A stretch of DNA of 64,000 nucleotides from Homalodisca vitripennis (GCF_021130785.1 NC_060210.1:186628501-186692500); one strand, 5' to 3'; numbered from the stretch's first letter, positions 37,842 through 51,400 are shown. Program-made: numbers and translations. Notes: generated by a model from the letters alone, not told the origin.

Positions 37842-40800
37842 TTAAGATATTGTAGGTCCTAAATGGCACTCTTCTTTCCAGTTTGAAATATTATAATATT
37901 TCTCTGTTATTTCCAACATTTTGTGAAAGTCACATGGTGATTCACAGCCTACGATGTCGATATCTTGAGGATTCAAGTCTGGAGATTTTCCATCAATGTA
38001 CAACACCTGCAACAGACAAAATATTTAAAATTTCCTAAAGAATAATCAACATAGGTTTTGGGCAATAAAATTTAAAAAATTTCGTGACTAATATGCTCCT
38101 CATTTCAAGAGAAGTGGCTAGCAATCTATAAATTATGGAGAATATTATGTACTTTTTAAGAGAATGTTGGTACAATTTTTAATGTTACATCATTTAGCTC
38201 ACATGAATATGTCTAAACATATGAGTGGCATACAAGTAATAATATATTTCGGCTATTCCAACTAATTACACAATCTTAAAAATTGCTACAATTATCAAAT
38301 TAAAGAAGGCAGTTTTGCCACAAATATTATCCCCAATTATGTGTTTACAGTATCTAATTCTTATCGGACGAGAAAGACCTAGTTTTTAAGCCTTATTCTG
38401 CCCTTTCTCATGGGCCACTGGCCTGTGTGAGGATCTTATTAAACGAAATAAGGGGAGTCGATACAGTACGAGGTCGATGGTACTCATAAAAAGTGCAAGG
38501 GTCAAAGATCGGATCGAACCTGCGCTAACATATAACTCTGACTCAAAGTCCAACGTCTTAGACCGCTCGGCGCTGATAAGTTAGAATAAAGCAGCCAGTA
38601 ATATCGAATTACAAACTACTCTGCTTGATAAGAAAAGGAGTAGCAATTTCTTTAAATTAGTATAGAATGAGAGTCTTTCAGCCAAAATTAAATATCTTAA
38701 TATATTTATGGTATCTTCAAGTAACGGCCTACTACACCGAAAATATCCGAATTTTAAACATGTAATATTTAAATATTAATATTAAATAAATTAATATCTC
38801 CAACAAATTTTAGTAAGGGAGAATGTAAATTTGTTGAAATGTAGCAAACTATTATATTATAGAAGAAAATCTTGACCTTTAGTCTGTAATCTGATTACTT
38901 TTAAGACATAACATACTGGAAAATGTCCGTTCCATATCGTAAAGTACGTCACCTGAACTGTGAATTGGCCGGTACTTGGATTTTGGTGGAGCTCGTAGAT
39001 CAAAGCAGATCCTGGGTTGACGTAGGCTTCTCGTTGCGGATTCAGCATCGCCAGTAGGCCCATTATCGTGTAGTCATGGCCGGAGTAGTAGTACATGCGT
39101 CTGTCCGGGCTCAGCGTGTTGTTAGCCTTGGCCTGCATCAGGCCTACCAACTCTTGAAACAATTCACCTGGACATAACATCAATCATTGGAATGTGGTAA
39201 GTGATAAATTGATGTAACTAAATGATTAATTAAGATATCAGCCAAATTCGAAATGGTCTTCTGCATTGCTGCCCAAACATACAAAGAAGGATGTAACCCT
39301 AAATGTTACACAGAAAAAGTTATAAATACTCCGTAACTTTTACAGTTTTTAAGAAATATTTAGATATGGACTGGGGGAGTGGTTTAACATTTTACGATGT
39401 ACAATGGATTCTATATAAAACTTATAAAACTATCAGTTAGAAGATTTTACCTTCTAAATACTTAATCTGGTCGGTAGAGCCTGCAACGATCGCTTTGAAG
39501 ATCTTCGAAAATAGATTGTTCAAAGGCTCAGGATATATCTTAGTGGCCCAGTCGGGTAGAGGAAGTTCATTATCTGCCTATAGGGACAAAGATATTATTA
39601 GATTGACACAATTTATTTTATTAACATCTATATTGCATTTATAGTGAGCAGAAAGAACAGAATACAAGATGAAAAAAAGAACAACGACAGAAAATGAAAA
39701 GAACGTGTATAATTCTTCCAAGTTCTTTTTGTGGGCGTGGCGGATGGTTACTTGTTCCCATACAGTTCCTATAGTTTGAGATAAATTTATTTCCTCTCCT
39801 GGATTTAATTTTTATATCTCAGAAAGCACTGATTTTGATTCTAGTAAGCATGTGATGCATTAGTCACAATTCCATTTATTCACAATTGATGCATAATCAC
39901 TCTGTGGCCCCAAATCTCTTACCAACTGATTTTTCTCTACGAGAAGACGGGTTTTATTACATCTACAGTATACTTACAAGACAAAGCTTGGCTTAGAGAC
40001 TATTTACTATACCTTTCCAACTTTACATCACAAAATCAAATAACAAATAACACCGGAATCAGTCACCTCTTTTGCAGACCTTAGTTGGATTATATCAGCC
40101 TTGCCCAAGAAGCATTTTCTTGGACCTGAACCGCAAAGTCAACTGTCTAGGAAATAAATATTTCCTACTAAAGAGTAATTGAAATGTCTCTGGGCAATCA
40201 TTTTGCCTGAAAATCTTTGACTCACTAACATATAGTTCACAAACTGACTGATGAAGATAAACGAAGGGCTTATAACACAGGTCATATCTCTTATTATTGG
40301 ACACGGTCAATTTAGGGATACTTTCGAGTCACTATTGAATATCCTATGTTTATACTACTGTCGAACGATGTAAAGAATTCGTTTTGAGCTTTACGTCACC
40401 GACTGTTCTAGATCTATTCAGACGAGGCGGATGTTGATTTCAGATTCCAGGAGTCAATTTTGTCAAAGCGTTAGACTTCAAACGCTGCACTAAATGGAAG
40501 GTGAACTGGAGCTGAACGTAATGTTCGTATTGCATCAACCCATCCCATAATTGCTCTTCGTTAACTGTAGTTCGTTGTTAAGAAAATAAATATATTTGTT
40601 TCAATTTAGTTACATCTTGTATGGATGAATTTACTCTTTAATTACTATGTCAGTAATATTAGACATCCTTCAATACTTATATTTTAAATGAAAATTTCAA
40701 AAACTTTCAATGCAGTTGACACTTAAATGTATGTATGCACTAATACATTATATGAACGATACAAAAACTATTAATGCTGGTTCCGAGTTTACTTACTGTG

Positions 40801-43800
40801 TGGTAGAATAAAACTATTCAATAAATATATTATATGATTACTTGCATCACTTACCACATATTTTAAGGTTTCCCACACAATTGCGACAACTCGCAATTTA
40901 TATAAACTGCCAATTTTCTGCATGACGTCCATGACATCGATGCCTGTGTGAGGAATGACGTAATCAACAAAGCTGGTCAGGGAAGACTGGTACAGTCTAT
41001 TGATTTCCTGTAATGAGTCTTTTTGTGGTTCAGAAAATCTAGGGCAGGAGGTTTCTGCAGCGTAATCTAAAATCTGAATACCAGCATAAATAAATTAAAA
41101 CACATTATTAACAGATCACCTGAATTAATAAAACAGAATTCTCACCATAAAAATGTTTTCTATGTCCAGTAATAGCTTTTATGAACTCAATTTCATGGAG
41201 TCCGAAATCCAAAAAATTGAGTTGACAGTAAATTAGGAAAAATATATTTTATAACACAACAGATTATTAGTCATATTACTTGAAATTGTATAATAGATGC
41301 TAATGGTCAATACGTATTACAATGAATCTTACTTCATAATGATCCAAGGAACTGGGATATATCGGTATAGGTTGCCAGCACATGTCCTGATTCCACACCT
41401 GGAATCCTGTGGGAGGAAACAATCCAGCCAAGAACAGTTCAGCACTTTGAAGGGTGCGTGTTGAGGGTGAACTCAATGCCTGAAAGTCTCTTGGTCTGTA
41501 TGTAGAGTCCAGAAAACCATTGTACATGGAACGGACTTTCTCCCCCAACTTGTACATCTGGACACGACCGATCTATAAACAGATATACGAGTATTGTATA
41601 CTTCCCGTGCAGAATAAGTCGGAGAAGGCCTAGCATGTCATGACAACTATGTCTTTATTGCTGACACTTATTCAATCAATCTCATTAGTTTTTTAAATTC
41701 ATTAATTCAATTTTCCCCTTTTCAGCAATTCAATTCCCTTCCAATGAGAACTTGATAAAGAGAACCTTTAAAGATTTTACATAAAGTAAAAGTAAAGTAA
41801 AGTGATGTCCTGTATTACCAGGCGAAATTTACATAACTTAGAAAGTGGTAGAAAGGGTTGATTCAATGGGATTGTTAAGTTTAGCCCTCAGTTCACCTTC
41901 TATTTAATGAAGCGTCTAGCATCTGACGATGTCTCAGAATTGACTCGTTCGACTGAAGAGATTAAAAAAGGCTGCGACATCAATTATGTACGTGATGTAA
42001 AAAAATTAGAATACCTCTTTACCTATATCACATTACATTTTGTAGTCTAGATGTCTCTGATGTGGAAAGGAAAAAGACTTAATTTTTAACGTCTTCGTGC
42101 CGACGTTTTGTGAATCTTTCAGACGAACATGTCTCCTGATTCCAGGAGTCAAATCTGTGACAGATCAGACTACAGACGCTTCCAGTTTTATCGAAGGTAA
42201 ACTGGATAAATTTAACTTTCACGTTTCATACACTGGAGGAACAATCGATCTGGGGTCGGCAGGTCGCTTGCCTCCGTGAATTTGATTTATAAATTGTTTG
42301 TACTTACTGGGATATCTTTCTTATTGCCTCTAAGCTAATGCATATTGCACAAATGCTTTTATCATCAGCAATGTAATAAGAGCACAAATTACTGTAAAGT
42401 TCCAAACCATGTGAATAAAAAGGTTTAATTTAATAGTATGACATATTAGTATAGCAGGTGAGAACCATTACTGCGTGAAAAGATGTCGAACTCTTTTCTT
42501 CTGTAGAAAAGATACGCCAGCTGTACTTACCAAAAATCTACCAATTAGTAAACCAGATGGCTTCCTTACCACGAAGCTCTCATATTGGCTGTCCTCCGGC
42601 ATGAAGCCAAATAAAATTTTAAACTTTTAATAGGATCACACTTATACAAACCCTGTTATGGATTATTCATCGAGTGTTTAGAGTGAGGCACCGCCCACCA
42701 CTGTTGTTACGTAGTGACTGGCTGGAACGCAAACGGAAAAAAACAACTGTCAGTGGTGTTGGAAAACACGGTCCTCATGGTCTTTCTTGGAGGTTTTCCA
42801 AGCGATCAAAACCTCAGAGGCTTGTCGTGCTGTGGGCGGAGCGTTCCTCTAAACTCTCGATGAATTGTAGTATAGAGCCCTTACCTGAGTAAGTTCGCCC
42901 ACACCGTATGGCCACACACTTGTGTCATTGCTCTGGTATGGAATTGTGGTAAAGGTAGACAAAGGACCTCTGTTACCATGGCGGGCCACCTATAACATCT
43001 AAACAATTCAGTTGCCCCTCTTATAATATTGCTATATTGTTTACATCCACAAGGATATCCCAAAGTCTAATTAGCTTTTACTTGCTTTATACCTTAAATT
43101 ACCTCTTCTAATTGCGTTTAATTGCACTTAGCAAACATCGTTCAAGGTTTGCGTTATATGTAGGGAAACACCTTTTTTATTGAAACATACTGTACATATA
43201 TGACCATAGTTCCAATATTTGAGCAGCACAGAATTGCAGAATGTAGCACTTTAGGGTTTTTCAACCTAGGGTTCAACCCCCACGGGGGTCACGAAGGGCC
43301 ACGTCAGAGTCACGGAAGAAAAAATGTTACGGTTTTGTTCCTGAAAGCTTACCGGATTAGTCTTGTGTCCATAATGTTTGGTTCCCAGATGAAGAAACAT
43401 CTTCGATGGTTTCATTAATTCAGCGCACAGAACTTCACCACACATGACACTGTGGCTTATTTCCAAGGGACGTGAACCCAACCTTCAAATAAGATGCGGT
43501 GTATTTCCTGCGTTTTTGGTTTAATGGAAGTGGTCATACATTAGTGGAAGAATAAATTTTGTTTTTATCAAATATTTAATGAGGGAATACCATAAAATAA
43601 ACCTCAGCAGTTTTACAGGATAGGGGCCCTTAAATTTAGTAGTGTTGAACTTCTACCCCATCCCCCCCAATTGCAATGTATAGTCAAGAATCGTCAAAAT
43701 TTCAGACACAAAAAGGGGTCGTAAGTTCAAAAAGTTTTAGAACTTTAGCTCTAGGTCTTTTTATTAGCAGAATACTGTTTTTTATTTGGTGATTTAGGAT

Positions 43801-45107
43801 TAATATTAGTAATATGTATTAATAGTACTCCAACGCTGACCTGGTTGGAGCAAAAATGCACTTTATTAGTATATATACTCTTATCGGGTCTCAGGCTTCT
43901 TTTTGGCCATGCAACAGAATCAGTTATTCGGTACTGAATTCAATTCATTACTTTTTTGGTTTCAAAATATACAATGTTTTAGAAGTTTTGAATTTTCTTA
44001 AAAAATATTTAGGAACTAAACCTATAAATTCATATTTTCAATATTTTGTTTTATTTAGGAAAAAGTTTGCTCATACTTCAAAACAAATATCATTTGCGTA
44101 TATATAAATTCCTTTCTTAACTACGATTTCCTCAGAAAATGAACTTATCAAAAATTTTTGAACGTAAACATGTGTGCTACTAAATTTATTATGTCAAAAT
44201 GCTTTGTAACACCCTATAGTGTAAATATGATTAAAAGTGCAGTATATTTAAAAAGTTATTTTGAAAAATTACAACGTCATGTCAATATAATAATAAAACT
44301 AATTGAAGGTTAAACTTTATCTAAGTAGGACAGCCCTGGTCCATTAGGTTAAAGGTTCTTTTAGAAGCATATCGAATATACCATTAAAACATGTAGAAGA
44401 AACATCCAAAGTTAAAACATGTAACATATTAAAAGTTTAAATGTATTATTTAAAAATAAATTAAAAAATACGTAGTAATAAAACGTAGAATATCCAAGAA
44501 AAACTTTTACAGGGACAGCAATTCTTGAAGGTAATTTTATAAAACTAAATTTCTACAATTGTTATATAGATTGAATTTATTAAACCCTATATCTAATCCT
44601 CTTTTAAACTTAACAATTTTAATTGGTATTCTATCTAGTTGGGAATATAAAAATAACAGAAGAAAATGCGTGACGGTTTTCACTTAATAGCTAGATTTTT
44701 TAAAATTATTTTTGCCAATTAATCAATAAGCACCGAACTAAAGACAATTCAAGTTAGTATCTAAGACCGTCACCAGATTTCGCTAATGCTCTTGAAACCA
44801 GTAAATGCAGCATGGGAACTAGCCAATATAAAGCTCTTAAATATTACATCAGTGTGATTCCACTATTTTCTCTTTTCCTTACCTAGTACATTTCCTACAA
44901 CGAACCCTACTTCTATTAGACGTCCAAAAATAAAGACACACCTACCACAATGACAAACTGTAGCGTAGATACTGATCTGGTCCCTCTTGTGTTTGCGTCA
45001 ACACACTCACGTCTACCATCAGTAGATCCTTTGGATTGGCAGTACACAAGTGTTAACACCACCACCACCACTATCACAATTGAAGAGAGAAGCAAGCGTT
45101 TTGTCAT
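37842..45107 (-). CDS. Acid phosphatase copy D (complete, 7 exons, 410 aa)
   Basis: Exons: 1 44946..45107, 2 42885..42989, 3 41333..41572, 4 40855..41073, 5 39451..39577, 6 38953..39167, 7 37842..38006 (TAA). All junctions are GT-AG, and the 1233-nt frame is unbroken. I chose the in-frame ATG at 45107 (MTKRLLLSS, then a very hydrophobic Val-rich signal segment ending V-Y-C-Q-S). The upstream ATG at 45182 would put charged and polar residues before the signal peptide. Catalytic set complete: R57-H58-G59-N-R61-G-P63, Arg128 (TRTLQSAE), H315-D316 (YYYSGHD). Cysteines at 377, 381 and 403, N-x-S/T sites and no C-terminal membrane segment point to a secreted soluble glycoprotein. Intron 6 holds a tRNA-derived SINE and intron 1 a hAT-like element. 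An extra first exon lies upstream at 46.5 kb. Confidence 0.93.
38360..38580 (-). mobile_element. tRNA-derived SINE in intron 6 of copy D
   Basis: On the minus strand it starts with a tRNA-like head: gccgagcggtctaagacg (A box) and caggttcgatcc (B box), resembling tRNA-Leu or tRNA-Ser. The body follows with ataagatcctcacacagg. The duplicated counterpart is at about 49005-49197. Confidence 0.7.
40395..40525 (+). repeat. Dispersed repeat, copy 1
   Basis: ttcagacgagg followed by gattccaggagtcaa, then gacttcaaacgctgc and gtgaactgg, matches the segment at 42085-42232 with moderate divergence. Counterparts exist in unit 2. The transposon class is not identified. Confidence 0.5.
42085..42232 (+). repeat. 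Dispersed repeat, copy 2
   Basis: ttcagacgaacatgtctcct, gattccaggagtcaa, acagacgcttcc and gtaaactgg align with the repeat at 40.40-40.53 kb. The small open frame here (42097-42279) is probably not a gene. Confidence 0.5.
42468..42602 (-). other. 44-codon open frame in intron 2-1 region of copy D (uncertain)
   Basis: Minus strand, begins M-P-E-D-S-Q-Y-E-S-F, with a consensus-like donor gtaagt after G-R-F-L. It is kept intact in unit 2 (53060..53194). I do not recognise it. At the right edge of the window (about 63980 down to 63930) a minus frame reads G-F-I-P-E-D-G, which has a similar start. It could be a transposon relic or a stray exon. Confidence 0.2.
43247..43748 (-). mobile_element. hAT-like non-autonomous element in intron 1 of copy D
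   Basis: The plus strand has tttttcaacctagggttcaa and acgggggtcacgaaggg at the left, and ggggtcgtaagttcaaaaag ... agaac at the right. The complement of the right end in the unit 2 copy (caatggttctaaaacttttt) looks like a hAT terminal repeat of the Charlie type. No transposase is present. Counterpart at 53837-54339. Confidence 0.5.
44946..45107 (-). CDS. Copy D exon 1 (signal peptide exon)
   Basis: 54 codons ending T-L-Q-F-V-I-V with donor gtaggtgtg. It is in phase with exon 2 (V-A-R-H-G). The sequence is of a different type from the extra first exon at 46499..46666. Confidence 0.85.
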
Positions 45108-45487
45108 ATGTTTGCCAAGTGATGTAGAATTTTCGCACACATCCCAACAATGATAAAAGTTCACAAGGAAATTTAGTGCCATGGTTGGCTAAATTTAAAG
45201 CCAAATAGTTTATCAACACCTTAGATAGCAGTAACTACCTATCAAAGTTTGGTGATGGTAATAAAAATGCCTCTTAAGGTAACTCACTCTATAGTCAAAA
45301 TACAGTTACGCCTCTGAAGAGCGTTTACAACTATCATCTCATTGGTTTGCCTCATTAAATAGTAGATTAAAAAGGCCACTGACCTGATCTCCGAGGGTCA
45401 AAAGTTTAACTCTGTGCATTGTATCTCGATCAGCATCCAGTAGTATAGTGTATCGCAAGTAATTAAAAAATACACATTCCATTTGCA

Positions 45488-45570
45488 ATGGCGCAGTGTA
45501 GCGGGCACAATAGTGATCGCTATACAACCGAATCAAGTAACGTCGAGCGTCGAGTGTGGCTGCTGTGGCT
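45488..45570 (+). mobile_element. 5S-derived SINE, truncated at the duplication junction
   Basis: ggcgcagtgtagcgggcac through gtcgagcgtcgagtgtggct is the head of the 5S-derived SINE. It stops after gctgctg and passes, through a few filler bases (tggctgaa), into the start of unit 2 (tttttataaatacaaa). The uncut SINE is seen at the end of unit 2. Confidence 0.8.
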
Positions 45571-46498
45571 GAATTTTTATAAATACAAAGAGAATAACCC
45601 ATTTATAGAAGAACAAAACATAAGACAAGACCAACTTTTTGACGCAATAAAAGTTAAAAATCTAATTTCCCCCCCTAATACCAAAAGAAAAGAAGAAGCC
45701 AGAAATTGAAATTATGAACCCCCCTCACCTGCATATCAAAAGAGAAAGTGGCTTACTCTGGAGATCGACCCGACAAAAGCAAAAAATAGCAATTCTCAGC
45801 ATTATGCAACTCGGGAATGGATGTAACCAGAAGTCATAAAATTGCTCAAAAAGTTCATAGGCCGACTTGATAAGCCATTTTGTTACCATATGGTGAACGG
45901 CCACTTTAAAACTTTAGAACATTCATAACACCGTTATTTGTGAATCTACAGATAAACGTGTACTGAATGCTGACAAAACTAGATACAAATTTTGTAAATT
46001 TTATTTTTTTTTTGTATTTTAAACTATTTTGTAAAATTAATTCGTGGAAGTCCCATGCGATTTTTTTGTAACACCAACTGCTGATTGAAATTCTAAGAAA
46101 AATTCAAAATTTAAATGCTAAAACAAACTCAAACTTTGTACACAAACCAATCTTATAAATATCTTGTCTAGTTAATTGACCAGTTTGGAATTTTAATGCT
46201 ATTATGGCGACTGTTCAAATAAAATTAAATGTTTTGAAATGCTATAAAAATTAATACAATTTTGGTTATTAAAAACGCTTTTGTATCTCGAATGGTTTTC
46301 GAGATATTCAGTGCATGAAATGACGATGCGAATAACTTAATAATATTTTGGTTGTTCCAAAATCTAACTTCTTCTTCTGACTGACATGAAACATATATAT
46401 AGATTAAAAACTTTTGATAAATCACAGACATATAAGAAGATTATAAATGATTACTTAAGGTTAGTGATTGAGGTTAAATTATATAGCTCCTCACTTAC

Positions 46499-46666
46499 CA
46501 TGATGACAAGTTGTAAAGTTGGTTTGGCTCTGTTACCTGGTGTGTATGTCTGTTTTATTTCGTCGACATTGTCTTCATCCACTGCAGCAGACACGTCTGT
46601 TTGGCTATAAGAAATTACCAACATGACCACTACCGTAGTAGAAACCCAAAATAACCGTTTAGACAT
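46499..46666 (-). CDS. Extra (orphan or alternative) first exon upstream of copy D, C type
   Basis: Duplicate of copy C exon 1, arriving with unit 2. 56 codons, start MSKRLFWVST, hydrophobic signal segment, end T-L-Q-L-V-I-M with donor gtaagtgag. The frame and donor are intact and in phase 0, so it could splice to copy D exon 2 (42989) and give a different signal peptide. Differences from the C exon include Thr for Met and Val for Gly in the signal region and Tyr for Ser near the end. It may equally be a silent leftover. Promoter-proximal GATA-like sites are preserved. Confidence 0.6.
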
Positions 46667-48465
46667 TTTCTTTTTTGTAAGGCCAAGTGCAGAAGAATTC
46701 AAACACACGTCCAGAAATGTATAAAGCACACAAGACAATTAAATCTACTGTCGCTTGTCACTAGAACGTATAATACCTAATGAAAACATATCAGACTTAT
46801 CCTGTTACGTATTTTTCATTGGTGATAAATTAGTAGCCTGCTTGCACGTGTTGCGGATTCTAATCTAATAATCCTTTCCTTGGCTGATAAGGGTTAAACT
46901 AGCTGGTATGTAAATTGTAATCCTTATCAGCACAGGCATTCAAGGCAAATGATTATAATCTGTTGAAACATATACTATTGTGCGCTTATGGTCACACCAG
47001 GCTGTAATGGATTTTCTATGGATACGTCCTCGTGTTTTGAACCCCAGTTTGTTCACGTTCTCGGATACTTTGTTTGAAGTTCTTTATTGACGACAGAAAG
47101 TTTGAAGGGATAATATGACTTCAGACATTCGCCATCGTGGTACATATTTTACAACATACAACGTTGGGAAATGTTCGAAATCCTCTTATCTTTTATTCTC
47201 GAATATATATTACACATTTTGTTTCTCTAATATAGACTGAGATTACATGGAATTTAGTCATTTAAATCTAATTTACACTCTGAAATCCGAATTGTGCGTC
47301 ACAAAACAAATTATAAAAATTAGGAGTAAAAATGTGCAAATTGAGCTTTAGAGCAAAACGAAATTGGCTGATTTAAATTAAATCCAAAGAATGGCTTAGT
47401 AGTAGGAATATTAATATGAAAATACAAACTATAATAGTTTAAACCAGTACATTATTTTGAAAGGCAGATGTTTTGTATCTGACCTCATTTTAATCTACAG
47501 GCTTAAAAAATCTGAAAATTTGTTATTTCCGCATTATTGATAGTTCTTTTTCTTAAAAAGCTGCAACTTAAAATAATCAATTGATACAGAAGCTTTTTTG
47601 TAATTTTCAATGTTTCTAAAAGCTTTACATACAGTAATGATAAAAATTAATCGTTTATGAACAATAATTTTAAGGAGTTGCAAACAAAAATGTATTTAAA
47701 ATTATTATTCATCTTTTTTGAAAAGAATTAACCTATATTTTTATGTTTAAGGGTTAGTTACAAAATAAAAAAGACTTTTAGATTCGGAAAGAAAAAAATC
47801 AATTTTATTGCTCTCACAAATACGCGTACATTAGGTAAATAATAACATTTTGATGTTTGAAAACTATTTATTTTTAAACCTCAAAACTCAAATTAGGAAT
47901 ACTGATAATCCTTTAACAAATATATTTTACCCTTATGTGAAGTCCAGTAGAGCATTTGTAAAAATGATATCTTAATACTTTTTGGATGGATTAAAACTGT
48001 ATATTTTTCGTCGTTTTCCATAAATAGGATCTATATTTGTACCTGAATCAGCATTGAGAGGTACATTATAGTACAAAAACCACTTTAAAGAGTGGTTGGC
48101 GATCTCTATCCTAAGAACATAATGGAAATAATGTTCTTAAAGCTGAGGACGTTCACCAGTGGCACATTACGTTCAGGTAATTGTGACGTGATCGCGTTTC
48201 AAAAATTGGTTTGAGCTTTTGCACTAAGTGGATCCCTTACAAATGTGCCGTGAAAGGCAACAGAGATAATTAGTGAAATGCACGAAGAAGTTCTGTCGTT
48301 TAACAGGAGTCTTGTACTATAATTAAGTGCTTTGATGTATTTTACACTTAAATCCTTAACCATCATTTTAGCCTCCGTACAATACTAATTTATAGCGATC
48401 AAAGCTTTCCATTTTTAATGTTCTCTAAATGGAAATAAAATCTTAATCCATTTATTTTTAGCTGT

Positions 48466-51400
48466 TTAAGATATTGTAGGTCCTAAATGGCACTCTTCTT
48501 TCCAGTTTGAAATATTATAATATTTCTCTGTTATTTTCAACATTTTGTGAAAGTCACATGGTGATTCACAGCCTACGATGTCGATATCTTGAGGATTCAA
48601 GTCTGGAGATTTTCCATCAATGTACAACACCTGCAACAGACAAAATATTTAAAATTTCCTAAATAATAATCTACATAGGTTTTGGGCAATAAATTTTAAA
48701 AAATTTCGTGACTAATATGCTCCTCATTTCAAGAGAAGTGGCTAGCAATCTATAAATTATGGAGAATATTATGTACTTTTTAAGAGAATGTTGGTACAAT
48801 TTTTAATGTTACATCATTTAGCTCACATGAATATGTCTAAACATATGAGTGGCATACAAGTAATAATATATTTCGCCTATTCCAACTAATTACACAATCT
48901 TAAAAATTGCTACAATTATCAAATTAAAGAAGGCAGTTTCGCCTCAAATATTATCCCCAATTATGTGTTTACAGTATCTAATTCTTATCGGACAAGAAAG
49001 ACCTAGTTTTTAAGCCTTATTCTGCCCTTTCTCATGGGCCACTGGCCTGTGTGAGGATCTTATTAAACAGAATAAGGGGAGTCGATACAGTACGAGGTCG
49101 ATGGTACTCATAAAAAGTGCAAAGGTCAAAGACCGGATCGAACCTGCGCTATCTATAACTCAGACTCAAAGTCCAACGTCTTAGACCGCTCGGCGCTAAG
49201 TTAGAATAAAGCAGCCGGTAATATCGAATTAAAAACTACTCTGCTTGATAAGAAAAGGAGTAGGAATTTCTTTAAATTAGTATAGAATAAGAGTCTTTAG
49301 CCAAAATCAAATATCTTAATATATTTATGGTATCTTCAAGTAACGGCCTACTACACCGAAAATATCCGAATTTTAAACATGTAATATTAGTAAAGGAGAA
49401 TGTAAATTCGCTAAAAGGTAGCAGACTATTATATTACAGAAGAAAATCTTGACCTTTAGTTTGCAATATTATTACTTTTAAGACATAACATACTGGAAAA
49501 TGTCCGTTCCATATCGTAAAGTACGTCACCTGAACTGTGAATTGGCCGGTACTTGGATTTTGGTGGAGCTCGTAGATCAAAGCAGATCCTGGGTTGACGT
49601 AGGCTTCTCGTTGCGGATTCAGCATCGCCAGTAGGCCCATTATCGTGTAGTCATGGCCGGAGTAGTAGTACATGCGTCTGTCCGGGCTCAGCGTGTTGTT
49701 AGCCTTGGCCTGCATCAGGCCTACCAACTCTTGAAACAATTCACCTGGACATAACATCAATCATTGGAATGTGGTAAGTGATAAATTGATGTAACTAAAT
49801 GATTAATTAAGATATCAGCCAAATTCGAAATGGTCTTCTGCATTGCTGCCCAAACATACAAAGAAGGATGTAACCCTAAATGTTACACAGAAAAAGTTAT
49901 AAATACTCCGTAACTTTTACAGTTTTTAAGAAATATTTAGATATGGACTGGGGGAGTGGTTTAACATTTTACGATGTACAATGGATTCTATATAAAACTT
50001 ATAAAACTATCAGTTAGAAGATTTTACCTTCTAAATACTTAATCTGGTCGGTAGAGCCTGCAACGATCGCTTTGAAGATCTTCGAAAATAGATTGTTCAA
50101 AGGCTCAGGATATATCTTAGTGGCCCAGTCGGGTAGAGGAAGTTCATTATCTGCCTATAGGGACAAAGATATTATTAGATTGACACAATTTATTTTATTA
50201 ACATCTATATTGCATTTATAGTGAGCAGAAAGAACAGAATACAAGATGAAAAAAAGAACAACGACAGAAAATGAAAAGAACGTGTATAATTCTTCCAAGT
50301 TCTTTTTGTGGGCGTGGCGGATGGTTACTTGTTCCCATACAGTTCCTATAGTTTGAGATAAATTTATTTCCTCTCCTGGATTTAATTTTTATATCTCAGA
50401 AAGCACTGATTGTGATTCTAGTAAGCATGTGATGCATTAGTCACAATTCCATTTATTCACAATTGATGCATAATCACTCTGTGGCGCCAAATCTCTTACC
50501 AACTGATTTTTCTCTACGAGAAGACGGGTTTTATTACATCTACAGTGTACTTACAAGACAAAGCTTGGCTTAGAGACTATTTACTATACCTTTCCAACTT
50601 TACATCACAAAATCAAATAACAAAAAACACCGGAATCAGTCACCTCTTTTGCAGACCTTAGTTGGATTATATCAGCCTTGCCCAAGAAGCATTTTCTTGG
50701 ACCTGAACCGGAAAGTCAACTGTCTAGGAAATAAATATTTCCTACTAAAGAGTAATTGAAATGTCTCTGGGCAATCATTTTGCCTGAAAATCTTTGACTC
50801 ACTAACATATAGTTCACAAACTGACTGATGAAGATAAACGAAGGGCTTATAACACAGGTCATATCTCTTATTATTGGACACGGTCAATTTAGGGATACTT
50901 TCGAGTCACTATTGAATATCCTATGTTTATACTACTGTCGAACGATGTAAAGAATTCGTTTTGAGCTTTACGTCACCGACTGTTCTAGATCTATTCAGAC
51001 GAGGCGGATGTTGATTTCAGATTCCAGGAGTCAATTTTGTCAAAGCTTTAGACTTCAGACGCTGCACTAAATGGAAGGTGAACTGGAGCTGAACTTAATG
51101 TTCGTATTGCATCAACCCATCCCATAATTGCTCTTCGTTAACAGTAGTTCGTTGTTAAGAAAAGAAATATATTTTTTTCAATTTAGTTCCATCTTGTATG
51201 GATGAATTTACTCTTTAATTACTATGTCAGTAATATTAGACATCCTTCAATACTTATATTTTAAATGAAAATTTCAAGAACTTTCAATGCAGTTGACACT
51301 TAAATATATGTATGCACTAATACATTATATGAACGATACAAAAACTATTAATGCTGGTTCCGAGTTTACTTACTGTGTGGTAGAATAAAACTATTCAATA

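Larger units (their letters stand above)
34889..45565. repeat. Segmental duplication, unit 1
   Basis: Starts near tttttataaatacaaa (about 34889) and ends inside a 5S-derived SINE at about 45565. The same sequence follows at once as unit 2 (from about 45570). It contains copy C exon 1 with its upstream region and the whole of copy D. Offsets between units are 10,577 bp over exons 3-6, 10,699 at the C-type first exon and 10,785 at D/E exon 1, the differences being small indels and one replaced segment. Confidence 0.92.

Noticed and set aside
43200..43481. Overlapping 71-72 aa frames on both strands as genes
   Set aside because: They lie in a hAT-like element in an intron and are kept in both units only because the duplication is recent.
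45182..45182. Upstream ATG as the start of copy D exon 1 (and 55961 for E, 36039 for C, 7009 for A)
   Set aside because: Each would add 23-30 polar residues ahead of the signal peptide. The internal ATG directly before the hydrophobic segment fits a secreted protein better.
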